9,660 nucleotides of DNA from the NCBI GenBank assembly GCA_963612735.1, contig CAVDWX010000005.1, positions 1 through 9,660 on the forward strand, given 5' to 3'. Origin of the DNA: CAVDWX01 sp963612735 (GTDB lineage Bacteria > Bacillota_I > Bacilli_A > RFN20 > CAG-826). The position numbers and the translations under genes are program-made. The first letter of the stretch is position 1; each line of letters starts with the position of its first letter. Below, piece by piece: positions 1 through 6,376 of this stretch. The notes under the pieces were generated by a model that ran no database searches, was not told where the DNA came from, and saw nothing but the letters and a program-made list of their open reading frames with translations.

Positions 1-1629
1 CATATTAAATACATAATCAAATAAATTAAAGGCTTGAGGTAAAAATTCTTTATAAGTTTTTTCTTTTATAAATGAATGAGCAAAAGCTAATTCTTGAGAA
101 TATGAATCGTAAAGAGCGGCATTATTGCGATATTTAATAATGCAGTTCATATATTCATTGTTATAACCAATTTTTAAGATATAACCGATCGTACTTAAAG
201 CATAATGTAGACCATTTTTAACTAATCCTCGTTTAATAGCGTCAACGAAGTCAAAGCTCATTTTAGATATTTTCTTATTGTATTCTTTATAAGCTTTTTC
301 AAGAAATAGGACATCTTTAATAAATGGTACTGAATATGAGTGATTAACGAAAATTAAATTGTATTTATCGTTATTTTGTAAAATTGAAGAAACATTATTT
401 CGTGCTGGTCCGGGTTGTAAATATATGAATGACAAGAAATCTTGAGCCAATTCGTTATTTTTAGTCTTTTGCCAGGGTTCGGTATAAATTTGTACGTTTG
501 GTTTTTCTCCACGTTTAATTTCTATAAAGATGTCATTATCCAAAAGCAAGGATTTTAAATTTCTTTGTTCAACGCGATTAGCGATGATATCTTTTATTTT
601 AATTGGCTTTTGCGTATTAGTGGCTTCTGCAACTTTGGCGATAAATGCATTTTTATCTTTGGTATCGTTAAATTCATTTTTAATGACCTTACAGCAAATG
701 AGAAAATCGTCATCAAATGGAATGTTACCAATCATTCGAGAAGTTTGACCACCATTTACAACAGAGAAATTTTTAAGCCGCAACTCATTTCCAACTATAG
801 AATAATCATCACAAACCACAATAATCCCATTATTTAAATACCAGAAATTTCGCCCATCCAGCATAATTGATTTTGCAATTTTATCGTCAATATTTTTAGA
901 TTTAATGTAATATCTCAAATTCATGGCAAGTAGGCCTCTATTGCCTTCTGCTTTCCATAATTTTCTCAATGATTGAGCGCTGATGTTACATACTATGCTA
1001 TTTTGACCATATCTTAAAAAATTATTGCCAGAATCAAGGATTAATTTCCCATCGCTTACATATTCATAAGGAGCTTTATTAGATTCCACTACCGCTTCAA
1101 CTTCATCGCCAAAGACTAGTACAACTGATAAATGACAATTTTTAGGCTGATCAATCTTATAATTTTCTACCGTTCTTATTAAATCTAATTTGGTTTTATC
1201 ATCACAACTAAAATCAGTAATGATGCGAATAATAATATCTTTATTATCTGAATCTTGCAAATATTCTTGTAAGAGGTCAGCACTGAAATTTTTAGACGAA
1301 TAGCGACTATCACAAATGTCACATATTAAGTTGGATAAAGCAATAATAATGTTGGTTAAATCACTTTTAGTAATAAATGCGCCTCCAACAAATTTTGAAT
1401 ATAAAACTTCAATCGTATTTTCTTCTAAAGTTTCATTGATAAAAACGCCATCTAAATTATAAGGTTTTTCACGCGAATAATTGCACCCAGTATTGACGTC
1501 TTCGATAGAAAGTGGGTCGGCATTATAATAGGCGTTATATGCGTAAAGCTTAAGAAGTTTAAGTTCATCTACAGCTCCGCTTTCCACTAAATCTTGTGGC
1601 ATTTCTTTAAAATATTTTGACAAATCCAT
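1..1629 (-). CDS. AIPR-family (abortive infection / phage resistance) protein, 3' end cut by window edge
   Basis: Translating the minus strand from the ATG at 1629 gives 543 codons without a stop, so the C-terminus lies beyond the left edge. The start is supported by a GAAAGAGG ribosome-binding site about 10 bases upstream. AIPR hallmarks appear in order: NLRYYIK near residues 237-243 (usually NxRxYL), FWYLNNGI at 262-269, VNGGQTS at 291-297, ATNTQKPI at 336-343 and QPGPAR near 405-410. The first ~180 residues resemble the nuclease-like N-terminal region many AIPR proteins carry: an LDG at 59-61 followed by a strand ending YSK at 77-79, where relatives often have QxK. AIPR proteins are found beside restriction-modification and phage-defence genes; their biochemistry is poorly defined. 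No signal peptide or membrane segment is seen, so it is probably cytoplasmic. The upstream gene on the same strand encodes a Sel1-repeat protein, 103 bases away. Family assignment is confident; an active role in defence is inferred. Confidence 0.93.
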   Translation of the reverse strand, partial: MDLSKYFKEMPQDLVESGAVDELKLLKLYAYNAYYNADPLSIEDVNTGCNYSREKPYNLDGVFINETLEENTIEVLYSKFVGGAFITKSDLTNIIIALSNLICDICDSRYSSKNFSADLLQEYLQDSDNKDIIIRIITDFSCDDKTKLDLIRTVENYKIDQPKNCHLSVVLVFGDEVEAVVESNKAPYEYVSDGKLILDSGNNFLRYGQNSIVCNISAQSLRKLWKAEGNRGLLAMNLRYYIKSKNIDDKIAKSIMLDGRNFWYLNNGIIVVCDDYSIVGNELRLKNFSVVNGGQTSRMIGNIPFDDDFLICCKVIKNEFNDTKDKNAFIAKVAEATNTQKPIKIKDIIANRVEQRNLKSLLLDNDIFIEIKRGEKPNVQIYTEPWQKTKNNELAQDFLSFIYLQPGPARNNVSSILQNNDKYNLIFVNHSYSVPFIKDVLFLEKAYKEYNKKISKMSFDFVDAIKRGLVKNGLHYALSTIGYILKIGYNNEYMNCIIKYRNNAALYDSYSQELAFAHSFIKEKTYKEFLPQAFNLFDYVFNM

Positions 1630-1690
1630 TATTAAAATTCCTCTTTCAATATTTATTAGATCATAAATAAATTAGTTAAATCAATGTTGA

Positions 1691-1696
1691 ATTATA
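1691..1696 (-). promoter_or_regulatory. possible -10 box of the AIPR gene
   Basis: The minus strand reads TATAAT here, about 62 bases before the AIPR start. No good -35 hexamer lies 16-18 bases upstream (the matching position reads CATATA), so this is a weak call in very AT-rich DNA. I see no terminator between the Sel1 gene and the AIPR gene, so read-through is also possible. Confidence 0.3.
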
Positions 1697-1732
1697 ACTT
1701 ATAAAAAGAGCAATATATGACCAAATTAAAAT

Positions 1733-2494
1733 TTATTTGATCGCATCCAATTTATCTTTCGCCAAACTAAATCCAGCTTCTTTACTTCTTTTGTAATAAT
1801 TGATTGCTTTATTTAAGTCTTTATCGACATATAAACCGTATTCATATAAGTAGCCAAGATTATATAGGCAATGCATTTCATTATATTTACTACCTTCTAA
1901 ATACCAATAGAAAGCTCTTTCATAAGATTTACTAACCCCTTCACCTTTTGAATACATCACTCCTAAATGATACATGCTGATAGGATTATTCATACTTGAA
2001 GAAAGAAAAAAAGTTTCAAAAGCTTTCTTATAATCAATAGATAAGCCATATCCATGATAATAATATAAGCCAATGTTATCTAAAACAGTTAAATCACCAT
2101 ATTCATACGCTAAAAGGTAATATTTTAAAGCTTCGGTGTATTGCTTTCTTTTTTCTAGACTTGAGGCATATAAAGTCATCGATTTAACATGTCCCAAATC
2201 AGCGGCGGTTTTTAAATAGGCAAGACCTTTTTCATCGTTATTTGAAATGAGCAATTTGCCTAAATTATATAAGCAAGGCAAATCATGAAGCTCCGCTCCT
2301 TTAGTGTAAAAATAAATAGCACTAGGTATATCGATATCAGTTCCAATTCCAAATTGATAACAATATCCAAGCTTACGATATCCTTCTTTTTGATGAGAAT
2401 AAGCACTCTTTTTAGCGTTTAAAAAAGCTAAGCGATAATTGCCGACTTCTTTATAATGTTCATATAATTCTAATGGGTTGTTATTAACAATCAT
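1733..2494 (-). CDS. Sel1-like (TPR-type) repeat protein
   Basis: The 253-residue protein is built almost entirely of Sel1-like helical repeats. About six can be read: roughly residues 35-68 (LGYCYQFGIGTDIDIPSAI), 70-100, 103-137, 138-170 (IGLYYYHGYGLSIDYKKAF), 171-206 (LGVMYSKGEGVSKSYERAF) and 207-243 (LGYLYEYGLYVDKDLNKAI). The second and third are shortened and lack the G-x-G loop. Such solenoids are protein-binding scaffolds, so a partner is expected; none is identifiable from this protein alone. There is no signal peptide or membrane segment, which suggests a cytoplasmic protein. No Shine-Dalgarno sequence precedes the ATG; instead an extended -10 box ends 6 bases before it. The gene lies 43 bases after mntP and 103 bases before the AIPR gene. 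Family confident, role unknown; a link to the AIPR gene is only suggested by position. Confidence 0.88.
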   Translation of the reverse strand: MIVNNNPLELYEHYKEVGNYRLAFLNAKKSAYSHQKEGYRKLGYCYQFGIGTDIDIPSAIYFYTKGAELHDLPCLYNLGKLLISNNDEKGLAYLKTAADLGHVKSMTLYASSLEKRKQYTEALKYYLLAYEYGDLTVLDNIGLYYYHGYGLSIDYKKAFETFFLSSSMNNPISMYHLGVMYSKGEGVSKSYERAFYWYLEGSKYNEMHCLYNLGYLYEYGLYVDKDLNKAINYYKRSKEAGFSLAKDKLDAIK

Positions 2495-2500
2495 GTATAC

Positions 2501-2509
2501 ATTATATCA
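2501..2509 (-). promoter_or_regulatory. extended -10 promoter abutting the Sel1 gene start
   Basis: The minus strand reads TGATATAAT, a perfect extended -10 element (TGN-TATAAT), ending 6 bases before the ATG at 2494. Transcription would start at or within a base or two of the A of that ATG, giving a leaderless mRNA. The -35 position (TTTAGT at 17 bases) is weak, as is common for extended -10 promoters. The same TTGATATAAT 10-mer precedes the secreted-protein gene at the right of the window. Confidence 0.6.
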
Positions 2510-2537
2510 ATATACATAATTATACTAAATAATTATT

Positions 2538-3206
2538 TTATTTAAGAAACTGGATTTTGTCTATTATATCAGGAGCGTATAAACTAAGCATGCCTTTGGT
2601 GAAGATGAGGACACCAATAGTGATCAAAATTATCCCACCAACAAGTGTTGCACTTCTTCCAATAGCTTTACCAAATTTACGGCCTAAATAGATGCCTAAT
2701 AAACAAATAATAAACGTCATTAAAGCGATGATAATAGAAGCCACTAAAGCTTGTAAAAATTGATATTCATAAGTTTCTAAACCAACGCTTAAAGCATCAA
2801 TTGAAGTGGCAATGCCTTGTATAAGTAAGCCTAAAAAGAATGAATGTTTCTTTTCTTTAGAGTTTTCATCGATTTCTTTTTCATCATCATTTTTCTTATG
2901 AACATATTCAATAATCATCTTAATTCCTAAATAGGTGAGTAAAACTAGGGCAATATAGGGGATTGCATATTTAAAGCCAGAAAAGAATTCATAAACTGTA
3001 TGAACAAGGAGCCATCCAAGCATGGGCATTAAGGCTTGAAAGAAAGCAAATGTTCCAGTAATGGTAAACATTTTTCTTTTTTTCATAAAAGGATCTTCAA
3101 ATCCACTTGCAAGAGAAACACTAAAAGCATCCATAGCTAAACCGACTCCAAATATAATCGAGCTGATAATTAATGACCATGACCAATTAATAGCGGTTAA
3201 TATCAT
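2538..3206 (-). CDS. mntP: MntP-family manganese efflux pump
   Basis: This 222-residue membrane protein has the two-fold repeat of the MntP (formerly DUF204) family. The first half carries GLAMDAFSVSLASG (conserved Asp26) and the second GIATSIDALSVGLE (Asp137); these Asp residues lie in membrane helices and are needed for Mn(II) export in the family. Six membrane segments can be placed at about 12-34, 48-72, 80-102, 121-143, 148-171 and 182-205. The loop at 103-120 is very charged (KKNDDEKEIDENSKEKK) and longer than usual, which makes the protein larger than the ~190 residues of E. coli MntP. A strong AAAAGGAGAA ribosome-binding site sits 4 bases before the ATG at 3206. The gene lies 157 bases downstream of malQ and has no obvious functional tie to it. 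I see no yybP-ykoY manganese riboswitch upstream. Family assignment is confident; substrate by homology. Confidence 0.92.
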   Translation of the reverse strand: MILTAINWSWSLIISSIIFGVGLAMDAFSVSLASGFEDPFMKKRKMFTITGTFAFFQALMPMLGWLLVHTVYEFFSGFKYAIPYIALVLLTYLGIKMIIEYVHKKNDDEKEIDENSKEKKHSFFLGLLIQGIATSIDALSVGLETYEYQFLQALVASIIIALMTFIICLLGIYLGRKFGKAIGRSATLVGGIILITIGVLIFTKGMLSLYAPDIIDKIQFLK

Positions 3207-3295
3207 TTGTTTCTCCTTTTTAAAATAAACTTAATACACTTTATAAATCTTATCTTTGATTCTTAAACTAGCTTATCTAAATATATTATTAGAAC

Positions 3296-3336
3296 AATTA
3301 TATAATTAGATAGTAACCACTACTAAAAATATAATT
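3296..3336 (-). repeat. AT-rich inverted repeat between malQ and mntP
   Basis: On the minus strand an outer pair AATTATAT (3336-3329) and ATATAATT (3303-3296) encloses an inner pair TAGTA (3325-3321) and TACTA (3315-3311) with loop GTGGT. It could be a weak terminator for malQ, although no T-run follows, or an operator for mntP, since a TATAAT-like hexamer (3302-3297) lies in the right arm. In DNA this AT-rich such pairs can arise by chance. The rest of this intergenic stretch shows nothing recognisable. Confidence 0.3.
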
Positions 3337-3363
3337 AAGCGATATTTAAATATAATAATTTGA

Positions 3364-4788
3364 TTATTTCTTAACTTTCTTAAAATATTTAATTTTATTT
3401 AAACATTTAAAATTCTTTAATTTATAAACCCAATTTGGATATCCAACTGTTCCAGGAGTATTCATCCGAGCGCTGTTATCGAGTTTGAGTAAATCTTGAA
3501 GTGGAAAGATAGTCATCAAAGAAGGAAGATTATAGATGTAATCAATTAAATCATCGTACAAATTTTCTTCGTTAGTCCCTAATTTGTAATATAGATAATT
3601 CTTTTGGTCATTATTTAACGCTGAGACCCAGCCAAATAATGTTTCATTATCATGAGTCCCAGGATAAACGATCATATTTTCATTAGAATACATATTTTCA
3701 TTGAAGATATTGAATTGAACAACATACATTCCGGGAAGATGAAGTCGATCTCTTAATTCTAAGACAGTCGGAAATAAATCACCTAAGTCTTCAGCGATTA
3801 ATTTGATATCTGGATATTTTTTATATAATTCGATGAAGAAATCATCTCTTGGCCCTACTTTCCATTCTCCAATACGGGCATTGCTCATTCCTCCGGGAAT
3901 GACATAATATGTATCAAATGCTCTAAAATGGTCAATGCGAAGATAATCGCACATTTTAGCTAAATAACCAGTTCTATCAACTAATAATGAATAATGATCT
4001 TGCTTCATCTTTTCAAAATTATAAATTGGTGAGCCCCATAATTGTCCATCATCGCTAAAGGCATCGGGTGGTACTCCTCCAACTTCGGTTTGTTGATTGT
4101 TATTATCAAAGGAGAATTGATCTTTATGAAGCCAACAATCAATCGAATCAAATCCGACATAAAAAGGCATATCAGCAATGATAGCGATATTATGTTTTCT
4201 AGCATACGAAAGAAGATGTTTCCACTGCTTAATAGCGATATATTGAATAAAGATAATAAAATTGATTTGTTCGATATATTTACGTGGTGCTTTATGATGA
4301 GTTGAATAATAATTGATTTGCCATTCTTCCCACTCATTCCACGCTTTATGATCGTTCATTTCTTTAAAGACTTCATAAGTCGCATATTCCATTACCCATG
4401 GATTACGGGTCTTAAATTTCTTTAATGCATCAGTGTTGCCTTTAAGATATTTTAAATAAGCTTTATATAGATATTTCTTTTTAAATTCGCCAACATTATA
4501 ATAGTCGACTTGATCACTATTTTTTTTAAAAGAAGGAACTTTGCCTAATAACTCTTCTTTAGTTAAATAATCTAAAGAGATATAGCGATAATCGACAGCT
4601 TTAGAGCAAGTTGACATATAAGGAGATTCTCCTGGTCCTAAAGGGTTAAGAGGAAGAATCTGCCAGTAACGATAATGATGGCTAGAAAGCCAATTGACAA
4701 AATAAAATGCTTCATCCCCAAAATCTCCAATGCCGTGATTAGAGGGAAGAGATGAGACAGGAAGTAATATACCAATATTTTTTTTCAT
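3364..4788 (-). CDS. malQ: 4-alpha-glucanotransferase (amylomaltase, GH77)
   Basis: MalQ transfers alpha-1,4-glucan segments between maltodextrins and releases glucose; it works in the cytoplasm in maltose and glycogen breakdown. All GH77 signatures are present: the N-terminal GILLPVSSLPSNHGIGDFG, RIDHFRAFD with the nucleophile Asp286, LIAEDLGD with the acid/base Glu333, and PGTHDNET with Asp380; these match Asp293, Glu340 and Asp395 of the Thermus enzyme. RIDHFRAF has Ala where Gly is commonest. An in-frame GTG at 4797 would add three residues, but it sits inside the AGGTGA that serves as ribosome-binding site for the ATG at 4788, so I chose 4788 (474 residues). The C-terminus after GYPNW is about 20 residues, somewhat shorter than in typical ~500-residue relatives, and very basic (KKVKK). 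The gene has its own promoter and a sugar-type operator. No phosphorylase or maltose transporter lies in the window. Confidence 0.95.
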   Translation of the reverse strand: MKKNIGILLPVSSLPSNHGIGDFGDEAFYFVNWLSSHHYRYWQILPLNPLGPGESPYMSTCSKAVDYRYISLDYLTKEELLGKVPSFKKNSDQVDYYNVGEFKKKYLYKAYLKYLKGNTDALKKFKTRNPWVMEYATYEVFKEMNDHKAWNEWEEWQINYYSTHHKAPRKYIEQINFIIFIQYIAIKQWKHLLSYARKHNIAIIADMPFYVGFDSIDCWLHKDQFSFDNNNQQTEVGGVPPDAFSDDGQLWGSPIYNFEKMKQDHYSLLVDRTGYLAKMCDYLRIDHFRAFDTYYVIPGGMSNARIGEWKVGPRDDFFIELYKKYPDIKLIAEDLGDLFPTVLELRDRLHLPGMYVVQFNIFNENMYSNENMIVYPGTHDNETLFGWVSALNNDQKNYLYYKLGTNEENLYDDLIDYIYNLPSLMTIFPLQDLLKLDNSARMNTPGTVGYPNWVYKLKNFKCLNKIKYFKKVKK

Positions 4789-4809
4789 ATTTTTCACCTA
4801 ACGGACAAT

Positions 4810-4838
4810 ATCATATTAAGTTATGAAAACGTTATCAA
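4810..4838 (-). promoter_or_regulatory. malQ promoter
   Basis: The minus strand reads TTGATA (4838-4833), a 17-base spacer, then TATGAT (4815-4810); each box matches the SigA consensus at 5 of 6 positions. The predicted transcription start, near 4803, gives a leader of about 14 bases that holds only the AGGTGA ribosome-binding site. The promoter begins one base after the stop codon of the HAD gene upstream, so malQ can be expressed separately from the HAD pair. Confidence 0.72.
4824..4837 (-). promoter_or_regulatory. cre-like / LacI-family operator over the malQ -35 region
   Basis: TGATAACGTTTTCA is a near-palindrome centred on CG. It fits the CcpA cre consensus TGWAANCGNTNWCA at all but one fixed position (T for A at position 4). 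It overlaps the -35 box and spacer, so a bound regulator would block RNA polymerase. Candidate regulators are CcpA (glucose repression) or a MalR-type LacI protein (maltose induction); the sequence alone cannot separate them. Confidence 0.6.
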
Positions 4839-5645
4839 TCAAAAAAGACAAAAATCGAATAAATTTAGTAAATGATAATGTTTTAAAGCTTTATAAACTC
4901 CACTTTTCCACACTTCTTTAGTGACATAATGAGCCGCTTCTTTGACTTCTTTTTTACCGTTATTTAAAGCGATGCCGTAATTAACGTTTTCAAACATCGA
5001 TATATCGGCAAAATCATCTCCAAACGCCATAGCTTGAGATTTATCTAATTTTAAATAATCTAATACCTTAATAACGGCATCCCCTTTTAGATGAGGCTTA
5101 GCAACGATATCCACTCCATAATCAGCAAAACGGAAATAGTCTATCCCTTTTGGTAATAACCTTTTAATCTTTTTATCTAATTTTTTCGGAGCAAATAAGA
5201 GTGCTGTTATCACATCCTCATTACTAAATGGTTTAACCGGAGGCATTTCTTCTTTAAAGGTTTGAAATAATAAGTCGACATAATCGTTTTTTTCTCTTAT
5301 TAAGAAGCGATCATCTTTCGTCGATAATTCCATTGTTAAGTCAAAAGAAGTGATGACATCACATATTTCGTGCAATTTATCTTTTGGAAATCGATATTCG
5401 TAAATCTCCTTATTATTAATAACGATATATCCACCATTCATAGTAATAAATCCGTCCGGTTTAAATATATCGAAGACGCCTAATTGATAAACGCTATGCA
5501 AAGGTCGAGAAGTTGAAATAATAACTTTAATGCCCTTCTTTTGAAGATGCTTTAAAGCAATGATAGAACGCTTATCAAATCTTTTGTGTTTATGATCATA
5601 AATTGTCCAATCAATATCGACAAATATTATCTTAATGTCTTTCAT
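4839..5645 (-). CDS. Cof-type HAD-IIB sugar-phosphate phosphatase-like hydrolase
   Basis: This 268-residue protein is a haloacid dehalogenase superfamily hydrolase of the Cof/HAD-IIB group, which dephosphorylates small phosphorylated metabolites in the cytoplasm. Motif I is DIDWT with nucleophile Asp10 and acid/base Asp12; Trp13 stands where most members have Gly. Motif II is IISTSRP (Ser44/Thr45), motif III Lys187 in HLKGD, and motif IV GDDFAD (Asp210, Asp211, Asp214), where the usual GDxxND Asn is Ala. The alpha/beta cap lies between motifs II and III at about residues 80-180, as in HAD-IIB. The ATG at 5645 overlaps the stop of the preceding HAD gene as ATGA and has no clear ribosome-binding site, so translation is probably coupled. 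Catalytic residues are intact, so activity is likely, but the substrate cannot be predicted. malQ lies downstream on the same strand but has its own promoter. Confidence 0.9.
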   Translation of the reverse strand: MKDIKIIFVDIDWTIYDHKHKRFDKRSIIALKHLQKKGIKVIISTSRPLHSVYQLGVFDIFKPDGFITMNGGYIVINNKEIYEYRFPKDKLHEICDVITSFDLTMELSTKDDRFLIREKNDYVDLLFQTFKEEMPPVKPFSNEDVITALLFAPKKLDKKIKRLLPKGIDYFRFADYGVDIVAKPHLKGDAVIKVLDYLKLDKSQAMAFGDDFADISMFENVNYGIALNNGKKEVKEAAHYVTKEVWKSGVYKALKHYHLLNLFDFCLF

Positions 5646-6277
5646 AATAATTCATCTAAAGTAGTTATCTTTTCTTCTTTATAGTCGTGATATTCATTAT
5701 CTCTATCTAATAATAGATAAGATATTCCTGCATTTTTTCCAGCGCTAACATCATCTAAAGCGTCTCCGATATAAACTACTTTATCTAATGGCCCTATATA
5801 ATTAAGCATCTCTAAAGCTTTAAAAATTGGTTCGGGATGAGGTTTATGAATGGAGATAGTGTCATTACCAACGACAACGGAAATAAGGTTTTTTCTAATC
5901 TTAAAAAATGATAAAACATCTTTGACATGGGTTGTGTTGTTGCTTGTCACAATCCCTACTTTTTTATTATTGTTAACTAGTTGTTCAATCACACTAATTG
6001 TCTCATCGTAAATCTTTGTTTTTTTAACGGTTTCTTTATCGTTTAGCGTTTCAATGATTTTGTTTTTAAATATTTCGACTTTATCTAATGGTCCATTAAG
6101 ATTTTGATAACCCTTCGATAAAGGAATGCGCATTAAAGTTTTTACTTCTTTTTCACTAATGGTAATTCCAACGCTTAAATAAGCTTTTGAAAAGACTCTA
6201 ATTAAAGAATCTTCACTATTGACAAGCGTCCCATCAAAGTCGAATAAATAGATGTCGTAATCCTTCATAACCTTCAT
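5642..6277 (-). CDS. HAD-IA hydrolase, phosphoglycolate phosphatase/PpaX-like
   Basis: The 211-residue protein has a complete HAD active site: motif I DFDGTL (Asp13 nucleophile, Asp15), motif II GIVTSNN (Thr111/Ser112), motif III HKPHPEP (Lys145) and motif IV IGDALDD (Asp172, Asp175/176). A helical cap fills about residues 20-90, which makes it subfamily IA, the group of phosphoglycolate phosphatase (Gph), pyrophosphatase PpaX and beta-phosphoglucomutase. It lacks features that would identify one of these, so I give no symbol. Two starts are possible, ATG at 6277 and ATG at 6268; neither has a well-spaced ribosome-binding site, and an AAGG lies only 2 bases before the second. The stop overlaps the start of the next HAD gene (ATGA), so the two are an operon. 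It is divergent from the DUF2798-like gene across 99 bases. Confidence 0.88.
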   Translation of the reverse strand: MKVMKDYDIYLFDFDGTLVNSEDSLIRVFSKAYLSVGITISEKEVKTLMRIPLSKGYQNLNGPLDKVEIFKNKIIETLNDKETVKKTKIYDETISVIEQLVNNNKKVGIVTSNNTTHVKDVLSFFKIRKNLISVVVGNDTISIHKPHPEPIFKALEMLNYIGPLDKVVYIGDALDDVSAGKNAGISYLLLDRDNEYHDYKEEKITTLDELL

Positions 6278-6288
6278 ATTCTAACTTA

Positions 6289-6297
6289 TTTATAATA
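6289..6297 (-). promoter_or_regulatory. possible -10 region of the HAD operon
   Basis: The minus strand reads TATTATAAA here, offering TATTAT (6297-6292) or TATAAA (6294-6289) as a -10 box. Either places the transcription start 5-9 bases before the ATG at 6277. No good -35 hexamer is visible; the upstream region is a pyrimidine run (CTTTCTTTTCCTTCTT). Confidence 0.35.
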
Positions 6298-6336
6298 TGT
6301 TAGTAAGAAGGAAAAGAAAGTTTTTTATGGCTCTTA

Positions 6337-6365
6337 TTGCTATAAGTAAAGAGGCTCTATATAAT
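6337..6365 (+). promoter_or_regulatory. promoter of the DUF2798-like gene
   Basis: TTGCTA (6337-6342), a 17-base spacer, then a perfect TATAAT (6360-6365). The predicted start, near 6372, lies only about 5 bases before the ATG at 6377, leaving no room for a ribosome-binding site. A small palindrome AGAGGCTCT (6350-6358) sits in the spacer, and a CTTAT/ATAAG pair (6333-6346) overlaps the -35 box; either could be an operator, with no further support. Confidence 0.62.
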
Positions 6366-6376
6366 CTATTATCGTT

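Noticed and set aside
530..837. Two overlapping plus-strand open frames of 72 and 90 codons
   Set aside because: They lie entirely within the AIPR coding region on the other strand, have no ribosome-binding site and show no recognisable protein pattern.
1655..1684. TTGATT-18-TCTAAT as a promoter for the AIPR gene
   Set aside because: The predicted start would fall inside the ribosome-binding site GAAAGAGG, leaving it unusable.
4005..4337. Open frames on both strands inside malQ (110 and 87 codons)
   Set aside because: They overlap intact, highly conserved malQ coding sequence including the region before the catalytic residues; they are out-of-frame shadows.
4789..4797. GTG at 4797 as the malQ start
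   Set aside because: It would consume the AGGTGA ribosome-binding site that is well spaced for the ATG at 4788, and the family N-terminus begins just after that ATG.
5773..6101. The same 14-base stretch, ACTTTATCTAATGG, at two places in one HAD gene
   Set aside because: Both copies encode Pro-Leu-Asp-Lys-Val in unrelated parts of the protein and use the commonest codons, so chance is enough.
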